Below the pieces are notes generated by a model. It searched no databases and was not told the DNA's origin. It saw only the letters and a list, made by a program, of their open reading frames with translations. Of a DNA stretch of 64,000 nucleotides, positions 1-8,715 are shown one piece after another. The translations under genes and the position numbers were made by a program. Position 1 is the stretch's first letter, and every line of letters begins with the position of its first letter. The DNA is taken from contig NZ_JBAJMW010000003.1 of the NCBI RefSeq assembly GCF_036881825.1, positions 1-64,000 on the forward strand, read 5' to 3'. This stretch comes from Tersicoccus mangrovi (lineage in GTDB: Bacteria > Actinomycetota > Actinomycetes > Actinomycetales > Micrococcaceae).

Positions 1-47
1 GCACGCCGCCAGCGTTCGTCCTGAGCCAGGATCAAACTCTCCGTCAA
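1..47 (-). rRNA. rrs: 16S ribosomal RNA, 5' end only
   Basis: The reverse complement of the first bases reads the universal 16S 5' segment, including AGAGTTTGATCCTGGCTCAG followed by the actinobacterial GACGAACGCTGGCGGCGTGC. The gene runs leftwards out of the window, so only about the first 47 nt are present. The exact mature 5' end is estimated, because the boundary with the leader lies near the T/A-rich run at 47-60. Confidence 0.96.
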
Positions 48-250
48 AAAAACGAAAAAACAATCCCGGCAATGACATCCCGACCACCACGGGGGTGGCA
101 GCCAGACATCACAACCAGTAAATAACTGGCATCAACAAACAAAACAACACACTATTGAGTTCTCAAACAACAGGCACTTCCGGTTTCAGCGGCGGCATGA
201 GATCCTGTTCTTGGATCCCTCTCCGTCATTCCGTTTCGCTCCGGAGCAAC
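48..250 (-). promoter_or_regulatory. rrn leader with boxA-like antitermination element
   Basis: About 200 nt of leader separate the promoter from 16S rRNA and are much more AT-rich than the surroundings. On the minus strand positions 147-170 read TTGTTTGAGAACTCAATAGT and onward, the conserved actinobacterial rrn leader element that includes boxA (TGTTTGAGAACT), needed for Nus-dependent antitermination and rRNA processing. No coding frame here looks real. Element identification is by resemblance to known actinobacterial leaders. Confidence 0.8.
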
Positions 251-256
251 TTGTCT

Positions 257-285
257 AACTTACCACTCCGATCTTCTCTGTCCAA
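257..285 (-). promoter_or_regulatory. rrn P1-type promoter
   Basis: On the minus strand a TTGGAC -35 box (280-285) and a TAAGTT -10 box (257-262) are separated by exactly 17 bp. Transcription would start near 250 and read through the leader into 16S rRNA. Additional upstream rrn promoters are possible but none was as clear. 286-449 shows no further gene. Confidence 0.7.
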
Positions 286-446
286 ATCGGCCGTTTCCGT
301 CCGTTTTCTCCAGGGAGTCCGGATACGCCTCGAGGGGCTGTTTCCGGTTCGATCCTCGGTGTTCGCGTGGCCTCTGGGAGGCTCTTCGCGTCTCACCGTT
401 CCGATCGGCGCGAGATGAAACTGTACCACCGGCTGCGCGGCAGTGC

Positions 447-514
447 AAAACGGGCCCTTCCTCCCCTGCTCCCAGCGGCCGTGAGGCCCGGGATCCCGGG
501 GAAGAAGGGCCCGT
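447..514 (-). terminator. Rho-independent terminator of the glgE-treS-mak-glgB operon
   Basis: The 11-bp arms 450-460 and 504-514 are perfect reverse complements (ACGGGCCCTTC / GAAGGGCCCGT). Read on the minus strand the hairpin is followed by TTTT at 447-450. It lies about 20 nt past the glgB stop and insulates the rrn promoter from the glucan operon. Confidence 0.8.
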
Positions 515-533
515 CGCGCGGGTCCGGTGGACG

Positions 534-3137
534 TCAGCCGGCGCTGTCCCCGGTGGCGGGCGTCAGGTAGAGCACCCCGAGCGGCGGCACCTGCACGGTG
601 GCCGACGCCGGCTTGCCCTGGAACGATCCCTCGACCGCGGTGATCCGCCCCTGGTTGCCCACGCCCGATCCACCGAACTCCTCGGCGTCCGTGTTCAGCG
701 CCTCGACCCACGTGCCGGCCCACGGCAGGGCCAGCTTGACGTCGTGGTGGGGGTTGCCGGCGAAGTTGGCGACGACGACCACCGGGTTGCCCTGCGGATC
801 CCACCGGGTGAAGGTGAGCATGTTCCGGCCGGTGTCGTTGGCGTCGATCCACTCGAACCCGGCCGGGTCGTTGTCCCAGCGGTACAGGGCCGGCGTGGAC
901 GAGTAGATCTCGTTGAGCGCCTTGACGAGCAGCTGCACACCACGGTGCGGCGGAGCCTCGGTCAGCCACCAGTCCAGGCCGTGCGCTTCGTTCCACTCGG
1001 CTTCCTGGCCGAACTCGGTGCCCATGAAGATCAGCTGCTTGCCCGGGTGCGCCCACTGGAACGCCAGATACGCACGCAGGTTGGCCAGCTGCTGCCACCG
1101 GTCGCCCGGCATCTTCCGCAGCATCGAGCCCTTGCCGTGCACGACCTCGTCGTGGCTGATCGGCAGGAGGAAGTTCTCCGTGTACGCGTAGACCATCGAG
1201 AACGTGGCCTTGTGGTGGTGGTAGGCGCGGTTGACCGGATCCTCGGAGATGTACGAGAGCGAGTCGTGCATCCAGCCCATGTTCCACTTCAGCCCGAACC
1301 CGAGGCCGTTGTGGTCCGTCGGCCGGGTGACACCCGGGAAGGCGGTCGACTCCTCGGCGATGGTGACGATGCCGGGCACCCGCTTGTAGGCGGTGGCGTT
1401 CGCCTCCTGCAGGAAGCCGATCGCCTCGAGGTTCTCGCGGCCGCCGAACCGGTTGGGCCGCCACTGCCCCTCCTGGCGGGAGTAGTCCAGGTAGAGCATC
1501 GAGGCGACGGCGTCGACCCGCAGCCCGTCGATGTGGAACTCCTCGAGCCAGTAGAGCGCGTTGGCCACGAGGAAGTTGCGCACCTCGCGCCGGCCGAAGT
1601 CGAAGATCAGCGTGCCCCAGTCCGGGTGTTCCCCGAGGAACGGGTCCGGGTGCTCGTACAGGGGCTGCCCGTCGAACTTCGCCAGGGCGAACTCGTCCTT
1701 GGGGAAGTGCGCCGGGACCCAGTCCATGATGACGCCGATGCCCGCCTGGTGGAGGGCGTCCACCAGGTGCTTGAACTCGTCGGGGTGGCCGAAGCGCGAC
1801 GTCGGGGCGAAGTACCCGGTGACCTGGTAGCCCCACGAACCGCCGAAGGGGTGCTCGGCGACGGGCATCAGCTCGACGTGGGTGAACCCCAGCCACGAGA
1901 CGTACTCCACGAGCTGCTCGGTGAGCTCCCGGTAGCCCAGGCCCAGGCGCCACGAGCCGAGGTGGACCTCGTAGACGCTCATGGGACCGTTGTGCGGGTC
2001 CTGCCGGGACCGCCGCGCGATCCACTCGTCGTCGCCGAAGGTGTAGGTCGAGTCGACGACGCGCGACCCGGTGCGCGGGGGCACCTCGGTGCCGCGGGCC
2101 ATCGGGTCCGCCTTCATCCTCCACTGGCCGTCCTGGCCGAGGATCTCGAACTTGTAGGTCGCGCCGGCGCCGGCGTCCGGGACGAAGATCTCCCACACGC
2201 CCGACGAGCCGAGGGCTCGCATGCCGTGCGCCTTGCCGTCCCAGCCGTTGAAGTCACCGACCACGCGGACGGACCGGGCGTTGGGCGCCCAGACGGCGAA
2301 GCTCGTGCCGTGGATCGTGCCCATCGACGACGGGTACTCCTGCACGTGGGCACCGAGCACCGTCCACAGCGTCTCGTGGCGGCCCTCCCCGATCAGGTGG
2401 AGATCCAGCTCGCCGAGCGTCGGCATGAACCGGTACGGCTCGTCGACCCGGTGCGCGACGCCGTCCCCGTAGGTCACGTCGAGCCGGTAGTCCGGGACGT
2501 GACCGTCCTCGGGCGTCTCGAGCACCGCGGTCCAGATGCCGCCGTACTCGTGGGACATCGCGGTGGTCCCGTCCGGGGTGACGACGTCGACCGACGCCGC
2601 CATGTGCCGCAGCGTCCGCACCGTCACGGTGCCGTCGGGAGCCAGGTGGGCGCCGAGGATGCCGTGCGGGTTGTAGTACCGGCCCGCGGCGACGGCGTCG
2701 AGCACGTCGGTCGGCACCGGGATGGGCCGGGCGTCCGCCGGCCGGGTCTCCGGCTCGGCGGTGGATGCTGCGCCCGCGCTGACATGGAGGTTGGCCGCCT
2801 GGGCGAGCGCCTCCGGGGAGACGTCGGGATCCCCGTCGGGCAGGTCCGGGCGGTTGCGGTCCAGCGGGGCGCCGCTCGCGGTCGGCGCGGAGGCCGGCTG
2901 CTGCGGCGCGGATGCCGCGGACTCGTCCGAGTCCTCGCCGGACGCCGACGGCTCAGGGGCGGTCGCCGCGGTCGCGGCCTTGTCGGTGTCCGTGTCCGGT
3001 GCCGATCCGGCCGCTGCGCCGGCCTGACCGGCGGCCGGTGCCGCGCTCTCCGGCGCTGCCGGAGCCGCCTGCTCGGGAGCGGCCGCCGATTCGGTCGACG
3101 ACGTGCCGGGCCGGGGTGCCCGGATCTTCCTGATCAT
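534..3137 (-). CDS. glgB: 1,4-alpha-glucan branching enzyme GlgB (product of internal start)
   Basis: GlgB cuts alpha-1,4 glucan and re-attaches the piece in alpha-1,6 linkage, making branches. From ATG 3137 the protein is 867 aa. After about 145 low-complexity residues come the two N-terminal carbohydrate-binding (CBM48-type) modules (GRYYNPHGILGAH; SFAVWAPNARSVRVVGDFNG), then the GH13 barrel with nucleophile Asp in DGLRVDAVASM, acid/base Glu in IVTIAEESTAF and HDEVVHGKGSM, and the C-terminal beta domain ending PPLGVLYL. The start is marked by a perfect AAGGAGGA seven nt upstream. It is the last gene of the operon, before the terminator at 447-514. The same sequence is also the C-terminal part of the Mak-GlgB frame. 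Confidence 0.93.
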   Translation of the reverse strand: MIRKIRAPRPGTSSTESAAAPEQAAPAAPESAAPAAGQAGAAAGSAPDTDTDKAATAATAPEPSASGEDSDESAASAPQQPASAPTASGAPLDRNRPDLPDGDPDVSPEALAQAANLHVSAGAASTAEPETRPADARPIPVPTDVLDAVAAGRYYNPHGILGAHLAPDGTVTVRTLRHMAASVDVVTPDGTTAMSHEYGGIWTAVLETPEDGHVPDYRLDVTYGDGVAHRVDEPYRFMPTLGELDLHLIGEGRHETLWTVLGAHVQEYPSSMGTIHGTSFAVWAPNARSVRVVGDFNGWDGKAHGMRALGSSGVWEIFVPDAGAGATYKFEILGQDGQWRMKADPMARGTEVPPRTGSRVVDSTYTFGDDEWIARRSRQDPHNGPMSVYEVHLGSWRLGLGYRELTEQLVEYVSWLGFTHVELMPVAEHPFGGSWGYQVTGYFAPTSRFGHPDEFKHLVDALHQAGIGVIMDWVPAHFPKDEFALAKFDGQPLYEHPDPFLGEHPDWGTLIFDFGRREVRNFLVANALYWLEEFHIDGLRVDAVASMLYLDYSRQEGQWRPNRFGGRENLEAIGFLQEANATAYKRVPGIVTIAEESTAFPGVTRPTDHNGLGFGLKWNMGWMHDSLSYISEDPVNRAYHHHKATFSMVYAYTENFLLPISHDEVVHGKGSMLRKMPGDRWQQLANLRAYLAFQWAHPGKQLIFMGTEFGQEAEWNEAHGLDWWLTEAPPHRGVQLLVKALNEIYSSTPALYRWDNDPAGFEWIDANDTGRNMLTFTRWDPQGNPVVVVANFAGNPHHDVKLALPWAGTWVEALNTDAEEFGGSGVGNQGRITAVEGSFQGKPASATVQVPPLGVLYLTPATGDSAG

Positions 3138-4667
3138 GGTGGGATCCTCCTTCGTCGGAGCCGGAGCGGATGCGTCGGTGCCCACCCGCAGGGCGCGGTG
3201 CACCGCGCCCACGGGGACCGAGATCCAGTCCGGCCGGTTGCGCTGTTCGTAGACCACTTCGTAGAGCGCCTTGTCGAGCCACAGGCCGACGTAGAGCGGC
3301 GACCCGGTGTCGACCGGTTCCCCGCTCACGCGGCGGTAGCCGTCCAGGAAGGCGTCGGAGGCGGCGGCGGTCCAGGCGCGGGCGGCCTCGGGGTCGGCGC
3401 CGTTCAGCGCCGCGAAGCCTCCCGCGTAGTCGAAGGACCGGAGCATGCCGACGACGTCGCGCAGGGCGGTGTCGGGCAGGGACCGCTCGGCCACCGGACG
3501 CAGCGGTTCGCCCTCGAAGTCGAGCAGGATCCACCCCCGCTGCGGGGAGTCGAGGACCTGGCCGAGGTGGTAGTCGCCGTGGATGCGCTGCAGGACGGGC
3601 GCCTCGCCGTCGTGGTCGAGGGCGTCGAGGGCGGCCTGGATCGCGTCGTCGTGGGGACCCACGGCGTCGGCCGCCTCGGCCCACGCCCACCGGATCCGGC
3701 TGGCGAGCGCGCGCAGCAGGTCGCCGCGCTGACCGGCGTCGGCCACCTGGCTGCCGAAGGCCTCGCGCAGGCCGGCGTGGACCCGGGCGGTCGCCTCGCC
3801 GAGGGCCGCGGCCGGCCCGGTGAAGTCGGTGCCGGACCGCGCCGCGGCGGTGGCGGAGCGCCACGCGTCCTCGCTGCCGGCCATGAACTCGCTGAGCACG
3901 GCCAGCTGACCGTGGTCGATCTGCGGGTCCCTGCTCGGCTGCGCGTCGGCGGCGTGCTCGGGGTGCTGCCAGGCGCCGTCGATCCACCCATAGGTGGCGG
4001 CCACGGCGTCCACCCCGGCGGTGGTCAGTCCGATGCCGACCTCGACGTCCGGGTTCATGCCCGCGCCGAGCACGCGGAACAGCTTGATGATGGCCGGGGC
4101 GTCCGGGTCGTCGACGATGATCGACGTGTTGGACTGCTCGCCGCTGAGCACCGTCGCCGTGGGCAGGTCGCCCACGGCGCGGGTCGAGGCCCACCGGCCG
4201 GTGCGGTGGCCCTGCGGGGCGGCGGCATCGCCGTCACCGTCGATCGCTGCACCGTCGCCGGTCGCCGATGTCGTGCCGTCGAAGACCGGTCCCGCGGTGA
4301 TCAGGTCGAGGTAGAGGCCGACCAGGACGGGGTCCCGGACGCCGTCGTACACGTCCACACGCTCGTCGCCCGCACCGGCCTCAACGGCCGGCAGCGGCGC
4401 CTCGGCCGCCGGGACGCTGCCGATCGGGTCGATGCCGTGCAGGACGTGCTCGCGGCGGCGGTAGGTCAAGGGCACCTGGACGACGTCGATCCGGTCACCG
4501 GAGTCGATCGCGATCAGGTGGACCCTCATGCCGATGCGGCCGGCCGGATCGGTCAGCTCGAAACCGCCGACGGCTGCCAGGCTCACACCCTTGCCGCGGG
4601 CGGGATACCAGCGCTGGCCGGGGAGCCAGCGGTGCAGCAGATCGGTCAGGTCGGGGGTCAGCGTCAT
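534..4667 (-). CDS. mak-glgB: Fused maltokinase / 1,4-alpha-glucan branching enzyme (single open frame)
   Basis: The frame starts at ATG 4667 behind AGGGAGAAG and stays open to the glgB stop at 534 (1377 aa). Residues 1-500 are a maltokinase (Mak/Pep2): cap-like N-terminus RWLPGQRWYPARGKG, catalytic loop HGDYHLGQ, metal loop LLDFEGEP. It phosphorylates maltose with ATP to maltose-1-phosphate, the substrate of GlgE. A stretch of about 160 Ala/Pro/Ser/Glu/Asp-rich residues then joins it to GlgB. No stop codon separates the two, although glgB has its own excellent ribosome site and ATG at 3137. The cell may therefore make a fusion, free GlgB, or both. An alternative Mak start is ATG 4685, overlapping the treS stop. 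TreS-Mak fusions are well known; Mak-GlgB is less so. A sequencing error that removed a stop cannot be excluded. Confidence 0.85.
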   Translation of the reverse strand: MTLTPDLTDLLHRWLPGQRWYPARGKGVSLAAVGGFELTDPAGRIGMRVHLIAIDSGDRIDVVQVPLTYRRREHVLHGIDPIGSVPAAEAPLPAVEAGAGDERVDVYDGVRDPVLVGLYLDLITAGPVFDGTTSATGDGAAIDGDGDAAAPQGHRTGRWASTRAVGDLPTATVLSGEQSNTSIIVDDPDAPAIIKLFRVLGAGMNPDVEVGIGLTTAGVDAVAATYGWIDGAWQHPEHAADAQPSRDPQIDHGQLAVLSEFMAGSEDAWRSATAAARSGTDFTGPAAALGEATARVHAGLREAFGSQVADAGQRGDLLRALASRIRWAWAEAADAVGPHDDAIQAALDALDHDGEAPVLQRIHGDYHLGQVLDSPQRGWILLDFEGEPLRPVAERSLPDTALRDVVGMLRSFDYAGGFAALNGADPEAARAWTAAASDAFLDGYRRVSGEPVDTGSPLYVGLWLDKALYEVVYEQRNRPDWISVPVGAVHRALRVGTDASAPAPTKEDPTMIRKIRAPRPGTSSTESAAAPEQAAPAAPESAAPAAGQAGAAAGSAPDTDTDKAATAATAPEPSASGEDSDESAASAPQQPASAPTASGAPLDRNRPDLPDGDPDVSPEALAQAANLHVSAGAASTAEPETRPADARPIPVPTDVLDAVAAGRYYNPHGILGAHLAPDGTVTVRTLRHMAASVDVVTPDGTTAMSHEYGGIWTAVLETPEDGHVPDYRLDVTYGDGVAHRVDEPYRFMPTLGELDLHLIGEGRHETLWTVLGAHVQEYPSSMGTIHGTSFAVWAPNARSVRVVGDFNGWDGKAHGMRALGSSGVWEIFVPDAGAGATYKFEILGQDGQWRMKADPMARGTEVPPRTGSRVVDSTYTFGDDEWIARRSRQDPHNGPMSVYEVHLGSWRLGLGYRELTEQLVEYVSWLGFTHVELMPVAEHPFGGSWGYQVTGYFAPTSRFGHPDEFKHLVDALHQAGIGVIMDWVPAHFPKDEFALAKFDGQPLYEHPDPFLGEHPDWGTLIFDFGRREVRNFLVANALYWLEEFHIDGLRVDAVASMLYLDYSRQEGQWRPNRFGGRENLEAIGFLQEANATAYKRVPGIVTIAEESTAFPGVTRPTDHNGLGFGLKWNMGWMHDSLSYISEDPVNRAYHHHKATFSMVYAYTENFLLPISHDEVVHGKGSMLRKMPGDRWQQLANLRAYLAFQWAHPGKQLIFMGTEFGQEAEWNEAHGLDWWLTEAPPHRGVQLLVKALNEIYSSTPALYRWDNDPAGFEWIDANDTGRNMLTFTRWDPQGNPVVVVANFAGNPHHDVKLALPWAGTWVEALNTDAEEFGGSGVGNQGRITAVEGSFQGKPASATVQVPPLGVLYLTPATGDSAG
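3145..3152 (-). promoter_or_regulatory. Internal Shine-Dalgarno for glgB inside the mak-glgB frame
   Basis: AAGGAGGA on the minus strand lies 7 nt before ATG 3137. It is the strongest ribosome site in the operon, yet it lies within an uninterrupted upstream frame. It supports internal initiation that yields GlgB without the kinase. Confidence 0.7.
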
Positions 4668-4681
4668 CGTGGCTTCTCCCT

Positions 4682-6454
4682 TCATGACGACAACTCGTGC
4701 TGGGGCAGGATCACCGGCAGTGCCTGGGTGGCCGGTGAGGCGGGGTTCGAGTACGGCGAGCGCATGCGCAACCAGAAGAAGTCGTGGCTGCCGAGCGTGA
4801 TGGTGATCCGGCCGTTCTCTCCCACGGGCGGGAACGGGGTGCCGCCGAAGACGTCGCGCAGGCCGCGGCCCGCGAAGCGCGGCAGGTCGAGGACCGCGGA
4901 GGACGGGTGCTGCGAGAGGTTGAAGACGCACAGCACCGCCTCGCCGTGCTCCTCGGCGTCCGCGTCCGGGATCTCCCGCAGGAACGCGAGGATGTGCTCG
5001 TTGTCCGCCCGGACGTTCTCGTAGCCGCCGAGGCCGAACGCCGGGTGCGCCTTGCGCACGCCCAGCATCTGCCGGACCCAGTGGAGCAACGACGAGGAGT
5101 GCGCCAGCTGCGCCTCCACATTGACGTGGTTGTAGTGGTAGACGAGCGACTGGATCACCGGCAGGTAGAGCTTGCCGGGGTCCGCGACGGAGAACCCGGC
5201 GTTGCGGTCCGGGTTCCACTGCATCGGCGTACGGGAGGCGTCGCGGTCGTCGAGCCAGATGTTGTCCCCCATCCCGATCTCGTCCCCGTAGTACAGGAAC
5301 GGGCTGCCGGGCAGGGCGAGCAGCAGGGCGTGGATCAGCTCCACCTCGGCGCGGGAGTTGTCCAGCAGCGGCGACAGGCGCCGCCGGATGCCGACGTTGG
5401 CGCGCATCCGGGCGTCCGGGGCGTACCAGCCGAGCATCACCTGGCGTTCCTCCGTGGTGACCATCTCGAGGGTCAGCTCGTCGTGGTTCCGCAGGAAGGT
5501 GCCCCACTGCGCCCCGGCCGGGATGCTCGGGGTGTCCTTCATCGTCTCGACGATCGGCGCGGCCTTCTGGTCCCGGAGGGCGTAGAACAGGCGCGGCATG
5601 ATCGGGAAGTGGAAGCACATGTGGCACTCGGGATTCTCCGCGTCCCCGAAGTACTCCACGACGTCGTTCGGCAGCTGGTTCGCCTCGGCGATGATGACAC
5701 GACCGGGGTAGAACTCGTCGACCATGGACCGGAGGCTCCGCAGGCACCCGTGCGTCGCCGGCAGGTTCTCGCAGTTGGTGCCGTCCTCCTCGAAGAGATA
5801 CGGGATCGCGTCGGCGCGGAAGCCGTCGACGCCCTGGTCGAGCCAGAACTTCACGACGTCGAACACGGCCTCGACGACGGCCGGGTTCTCGAAGTTCAGG
5901 TCCGGCTGGTGGGAGAAGAACCGGTGCCAGAAGAACTGGCGCCGCACCGGGTCGAACGTCCAGTTCGACTCCTCGGTGTCGACGAAGATGATCCGCGCGT
6001 CCTCGTACTTCTCGTCCGTGTCACTCCACACGTAGAAGTCCCCGTACGGACCTTCCGGATCCTCGCGGGACGCCTTGAACCAGGCGTGCTGGTCCGAGGT
6101 GTGGTTCAGCGGCAGGTCGATGATGACGCGCAGGCCGCGGGCGTGGGCCTCGGCCACCAGACGTTTGAAGTCGCTGATGGTGCCGAACTCGTCCAGCACG
6201 GAGTAGTAGTCCGCGATGTCGTACCCGCCGTCACGCAGGGGCGAGTCGAAGAACGGGGGCAGCCACAGGCAGTCGATGCCGAGCCACTGCAGGTAGTCGA
6301 GCTTCTCGATCAGGCCCGAGAAGTCACCCGAGCCGTCTCCGTTCGCGTCGGCGAACCCGCGGACGAGGACCTCGTAGAAGACCGCCTTGCGGTACCACTG
6401 GGGGTCGTGGGCGAGACCGGGGGCGTTGAGGGCGAACGCCGACGGTACGCTCAT
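4682..6454 (-). CDS. treS: Trehalose synthase (maltose alpha-D-glucosyltransferase)
   Basis: TreS interconverts trehalose and maltose and so feeds maltose to the kinase encoded next. The 590-aa protein begins MSVPSAFALNAPGLAHD and shows the GH13 set: YEVLVRGFADANGDGSGDF near the N-terminus, nucleophile Asp in DGFRADAIPYLFEE, acid/base Glu in VIIAEANQLP, and the transition-state Asp in LRNHDELTLEM. Length matches stand-alone TreS. Its ATG overlaps the glgE stop (ATGA) and its own stop overlaps an in-frame ATG upstream of mak, so translation of glgE-treS-mak is probably coupled. Confidence 0.95.
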   Translation of the reverse strand: MSVPSAFALNAPGLAHDPQWYRKAVFYEVLVRGFADANGDGSGDFSGLIEKLDYLQWLGIDCLWLPPFFDSPLRDGGYDIADYYSVLDEFGTISDFKRLVAEAHARGLRVIIDLPLNHTSDQHAWFKASREDPEGPYGDFYVWSDTDEKYEDARIIFVDTEESNWTFDPVRRQFFWHRFFSHQPDLNFENPAVVEAVFDVVKFWLDQGVDGFRADAIPYLFEEDGTNCENLPATHGCLRSLRSMVDEFYPGRVIIAEANQLPNDVVEYFGDAENPECHMCFHFPIMPRLFYALRDQKAAPIVETMKDTPSIPAGAQWGTFLRNHDELTLEMVTTEERQVMLGWYAPDARMRANVGIRRRLSPLLDNSRAEVELIHALLLALPGSPFLYYGDEIGMGDNIWLDDRDASRTPMQWNPDRNAGFSVADPGKLYLPVIQSLVYHYNHVNVEAQLAHSSSLLHWVRQMLGVRKAHPAFGLGGYENVRADNEHILAFLREIPDADAEEHGEAVLCVFNLSQHPSSAVLDLPRFAGRGLRDVFGGTPFPPVGENGRITITLGSHDFFWLRMRSPYSNPASPATQALPVILPQHELSS

Positions 6455-8586
6455 GCGCCCCTCCGCACGTGGAAGATGTGCGCCGGCTCGAGCCACGGGT
6501 CGAGCCGGACGTAGTTCTCCCGGCCCCACGTCCAGCTGCTGCCCGAGAGCAGGTCGTCCACCCAGAACCGGCCGTTCTCGTCCAGATCCGCCGGATCCAG
6601 CTCCAGCGCATCGAGATCGAGGGTGACGAGCCCCTCCCGCGCGGCGTGCGAGTCGAGGTTGACGACGACGATGATCGTGTCCTTCGTGCCGTCCGGGTTC
6701 GCCTTGTGCTTGACGTACGCCACCGTGTGGTCGTCCGTCGTGGACGCCACGGTGAGGTTCTGCAGGTCGCCGAGCGCCGGGTGCGCGCGGCGGATGGCGT
6801 TCAGGCGCGTGATGTACGGGGCGAGGGACCGGCCCTCGGCCTCGGCCGCGGCGTAGTCCCGGGGCCGGTACTCGAACTTCTCGTTGTCGATGTACTCCTC
6901 GGCACCGGGCCGAGCGACGTGCTCGTACAGCTCGTACCCGGAGTACACGCCCCACAGCGGGCTGCCGGTCGCCGCGAGCACCGCGCGGATCTTGAATCCC
7001 GCAGGGCCGGAGTACTGCAGGTACGGCGTGAGGATGTCGGGGGTGTTGACGAAGAAGTTCGGCCGGTAGAACGCCGGCGTCTCGTGGGAGACCTCGGTGA
7101 AGTAGTCGAGGATCTCCTCCTTCGTGTTCCGCCACGTGAAGTACGAGTAGGACTGCTGGAACCCGGCCTTGCCGAGGCCGTGCATCATCGGCGGGCGCGT
7201 GAACGCCTCGGCGAGGAACACGACGTCGGGGTCGGTCGCGTTGACCTGGCCGATCAGCCACTCCCAGAACCACAGCGGCTTGGTGTGCGGGTTGTCCACG
7301 CGGAAGGTGCGCACGCCGTGGTCCATCCACAGCCGCACGATCCGCAGCACCTCGTTCGACAGGCCCTCGGGGTCGTTGTCGAAGTTGAGCGGGTAGATGT
7401 CCTGGTACTTCTTCGGCGGGTTCTCGGCGAAGGCGATGGACCCGTCGATGCGCGTCGTGAACCACTCCGGGTGCTCGGTGACCCACGGGTGGTCCGGGGT
7501 GCACTGCAGCGCGAGGTCGAGTGCGACCTCCATGCCGAGCTCGCGGGTGCGCGCCACGAAGGCGTCGAAGTCCTCGAAGCCGCCGAGGTCCGGGTGGATG
7601 GTGTCGTGGCCGCCCTCGGCGGCGCCGATGGCCCACGGGGAACCGGGGTCGCCCGGGCCGGCGACCAGCGTATTGTTCGGGCCCTTGCGGTTGGTGCGGC
7701 CGATCGGGTGGATCGGGGGCAGGTAGACGACGTCGAACTCCATCGCGGCGACGGCGTCGAGCCGCTCGATCGCGGTGCGGAAGGTGCCCGACGTCCACTG
7801 CCCGGTCGCGGGGTCCCAGCTCGCGCCCTCCGAGCGGGGGAAGAACTCGTACCAGGACGCGCGGCCGGCACGCTCGCGCTCGACCGTGACGGGCCAGTGC
7901 CGCGTGGCGCTGACCAACTCGCGGATCGGCCGGCGGTCGATCACCGCGTGCACCTGCGGGCTGATGCCCGCGGCGAGGCGCTCCCCGGCGGGCAGGGTCG
8001 TGTCGCCGATCCGGGCGGCGGCGGTCCGCAGCGTCCGTGCGTCCTCCGCGTCTCGGTCGGACTCCTGCGCTCCGCGCTCGAGGAGGGCGGCACCCTCGTC
8101 GAGCATCAGGTCGACGTCGACACCGGCGGCCACCTTGATGGTCGCGTCGTGCTCCCAGGTGCCGTAGAGGTCGGCCCAGCTCTCGATGGTGAAGCTCCAC
8201 GCGCCGAGGCCCTGCGGGCGCAGCGTCGTCGTGTACCGGTCGGTGCCGGGCACGTGCTCGACCATCCGGGAGCGCTGGACCTCGATGCCGTCCGGGTCGT
8301 AGAGGACGGCCGTGGCGCCGAGCCGGTCGTGTCCCTCCCGGAACACGGTGGCGCCGACCTGCAGGTCCTCGCCCGGGATGGCCTTCGCGGCGAAGGCGCC
8401 GCCGTCGACGACGGGCGCCACCTCGGTGACGGGGATGCGGTCGAAGCGCAGGCCCTGGGTCACCGCACCGGGCGCGCGGGTGGGACCCCCATGAGCTCCG
8501 GTCGGAACCGTTCCTGCGTGTTGACCTGCTGGTACGGGCTTGTCCTGTCCTGCGGGGCGACTCGCGGCCGCGGCTGGAGTAGTCAC
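6451..8586 (-). CDS. glgE: Alpha-1,4-glucan:maltose-1-phosphate maltosyltransferase GlgE
   Basis: GlgE extends alpha-1,4 glucan by maltosyl units from maltose-1-phosphate. The protein (711 aa from GTG 8586) carries RIPVTEVAPVVDGG at the domain N start, the GH13 barrel with nucleophile Asp in FRVDNPHTKPLWFW, and Glu in VVFLAEAFTRPPMM, all GlgE signatures. The start is uncertain: ATG 8604, 8637 and 8712 are in frame without clear ribosome sites, while GTG 8586 sits 7 nt after a TAACGT -10 box, fitting a leaderless mRNA. First gene of glgE-treS-mak-glgB, divergent from glgP. The residues before the domain are Ala/Pro-rich and probably disordered. Confidence 0.93.
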   Translation of the reverse strand: MTTPAAAASRPAGQDKPVPAGQHAGTVPTGAHGGPTRAPGAVTQGLRFDRIPVTEVAPVVDGGAFAAKAIPGEDLQVGATVFREGHDRLGATAVLYDPDGIEVQRSRMVEHVPGTDRYTTTLRPQGLGAWSFTIESWADLYGTWEHDATIKVAAGVDVDLMLDEGAALLERGAQESDRDAEDARTLRTAAARIGDTTLPAGERLAAGISPQVHAVIDRRPIRELVSATRHWPVTVERERAGRASWYEFFPRSEGASWDPATGQWTSGTFRTAIERLDAVAAMEFDVVYLPPIHPIGRTNRKGPNNTLVAGPGDPGSPWAIGAAEGGHDTIHPDLGGFEDFDAFVARTRELGMEVALDLALQCTPDHPWVTEHPEWFTTRIDGSIAFAENPPKKYQDIYPLNFDNDPEGLSNEVLRIVRLWMDHGVRTFRVDNPHTKPLWFWEWLIGQVNATDPDVVFLAEAFTRPPMMHGLGKAGFQQSYSYFTWRNTKEEILDYFTEVSHETPAFYRPNFFVNTPDILTPYLQYSGPAGFKIRAVLAATGSPLWGVYSGYELYEHVARPGAEEYIDNEKFEYRPRDYAAAEAEGRSLAPYITRLNAIRRAHPALGDLQNLTVASTTDDHTVAYVKHKANPDGTKDTIIVVVNLDSHAAREGLVTLDLDALELDPADLDENGRFWVDDLLSGSSWTWGRENYVRLDPWLEPAHIFHVRRGA

Positions 8587-8593
8587 ACGGTAG

Positions 8594-8599
8594 ACGTTA
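8594..8599 (-). promoter_or_regulatory. -10 box for leaderless glgE
   Basis: TAACGT on the minus strand lies 7 nt before GTG 8586. No ribosome site precedes this GTG or the alternative ATGs, so transcription beginning at the start codon is the simplest reading. No good -35 box was seen. Confidence 0.45.
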
Positions 8600-8715
8600 G
8601 CCATTGATGCCGGGATTGCGAAGGCCACTGATGTCATGGACGGCCGGGCGGCGGGTGGACGACGGCTCGATCGACCCGTCGGCGTCCACGAGGGCACGAC
8701 GCCACGCGACATGGA

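Noticed and set aside
744..5024. A 1426-codon open frame on the plus strand opposite treS/mak-glgB
   Set aside because: It is the mirror of GC-rich coding DNA: composition is Val/Arg/Gly-rich, no domain is recognisable, and the minus strand codes intact enzymes throughout.
6469..8607. Long plus-strand frame opposite glgE
   Set aside because: Low-complexity Arg/Val/Glu product with no motif; glgE on the other strand is fully conserved.
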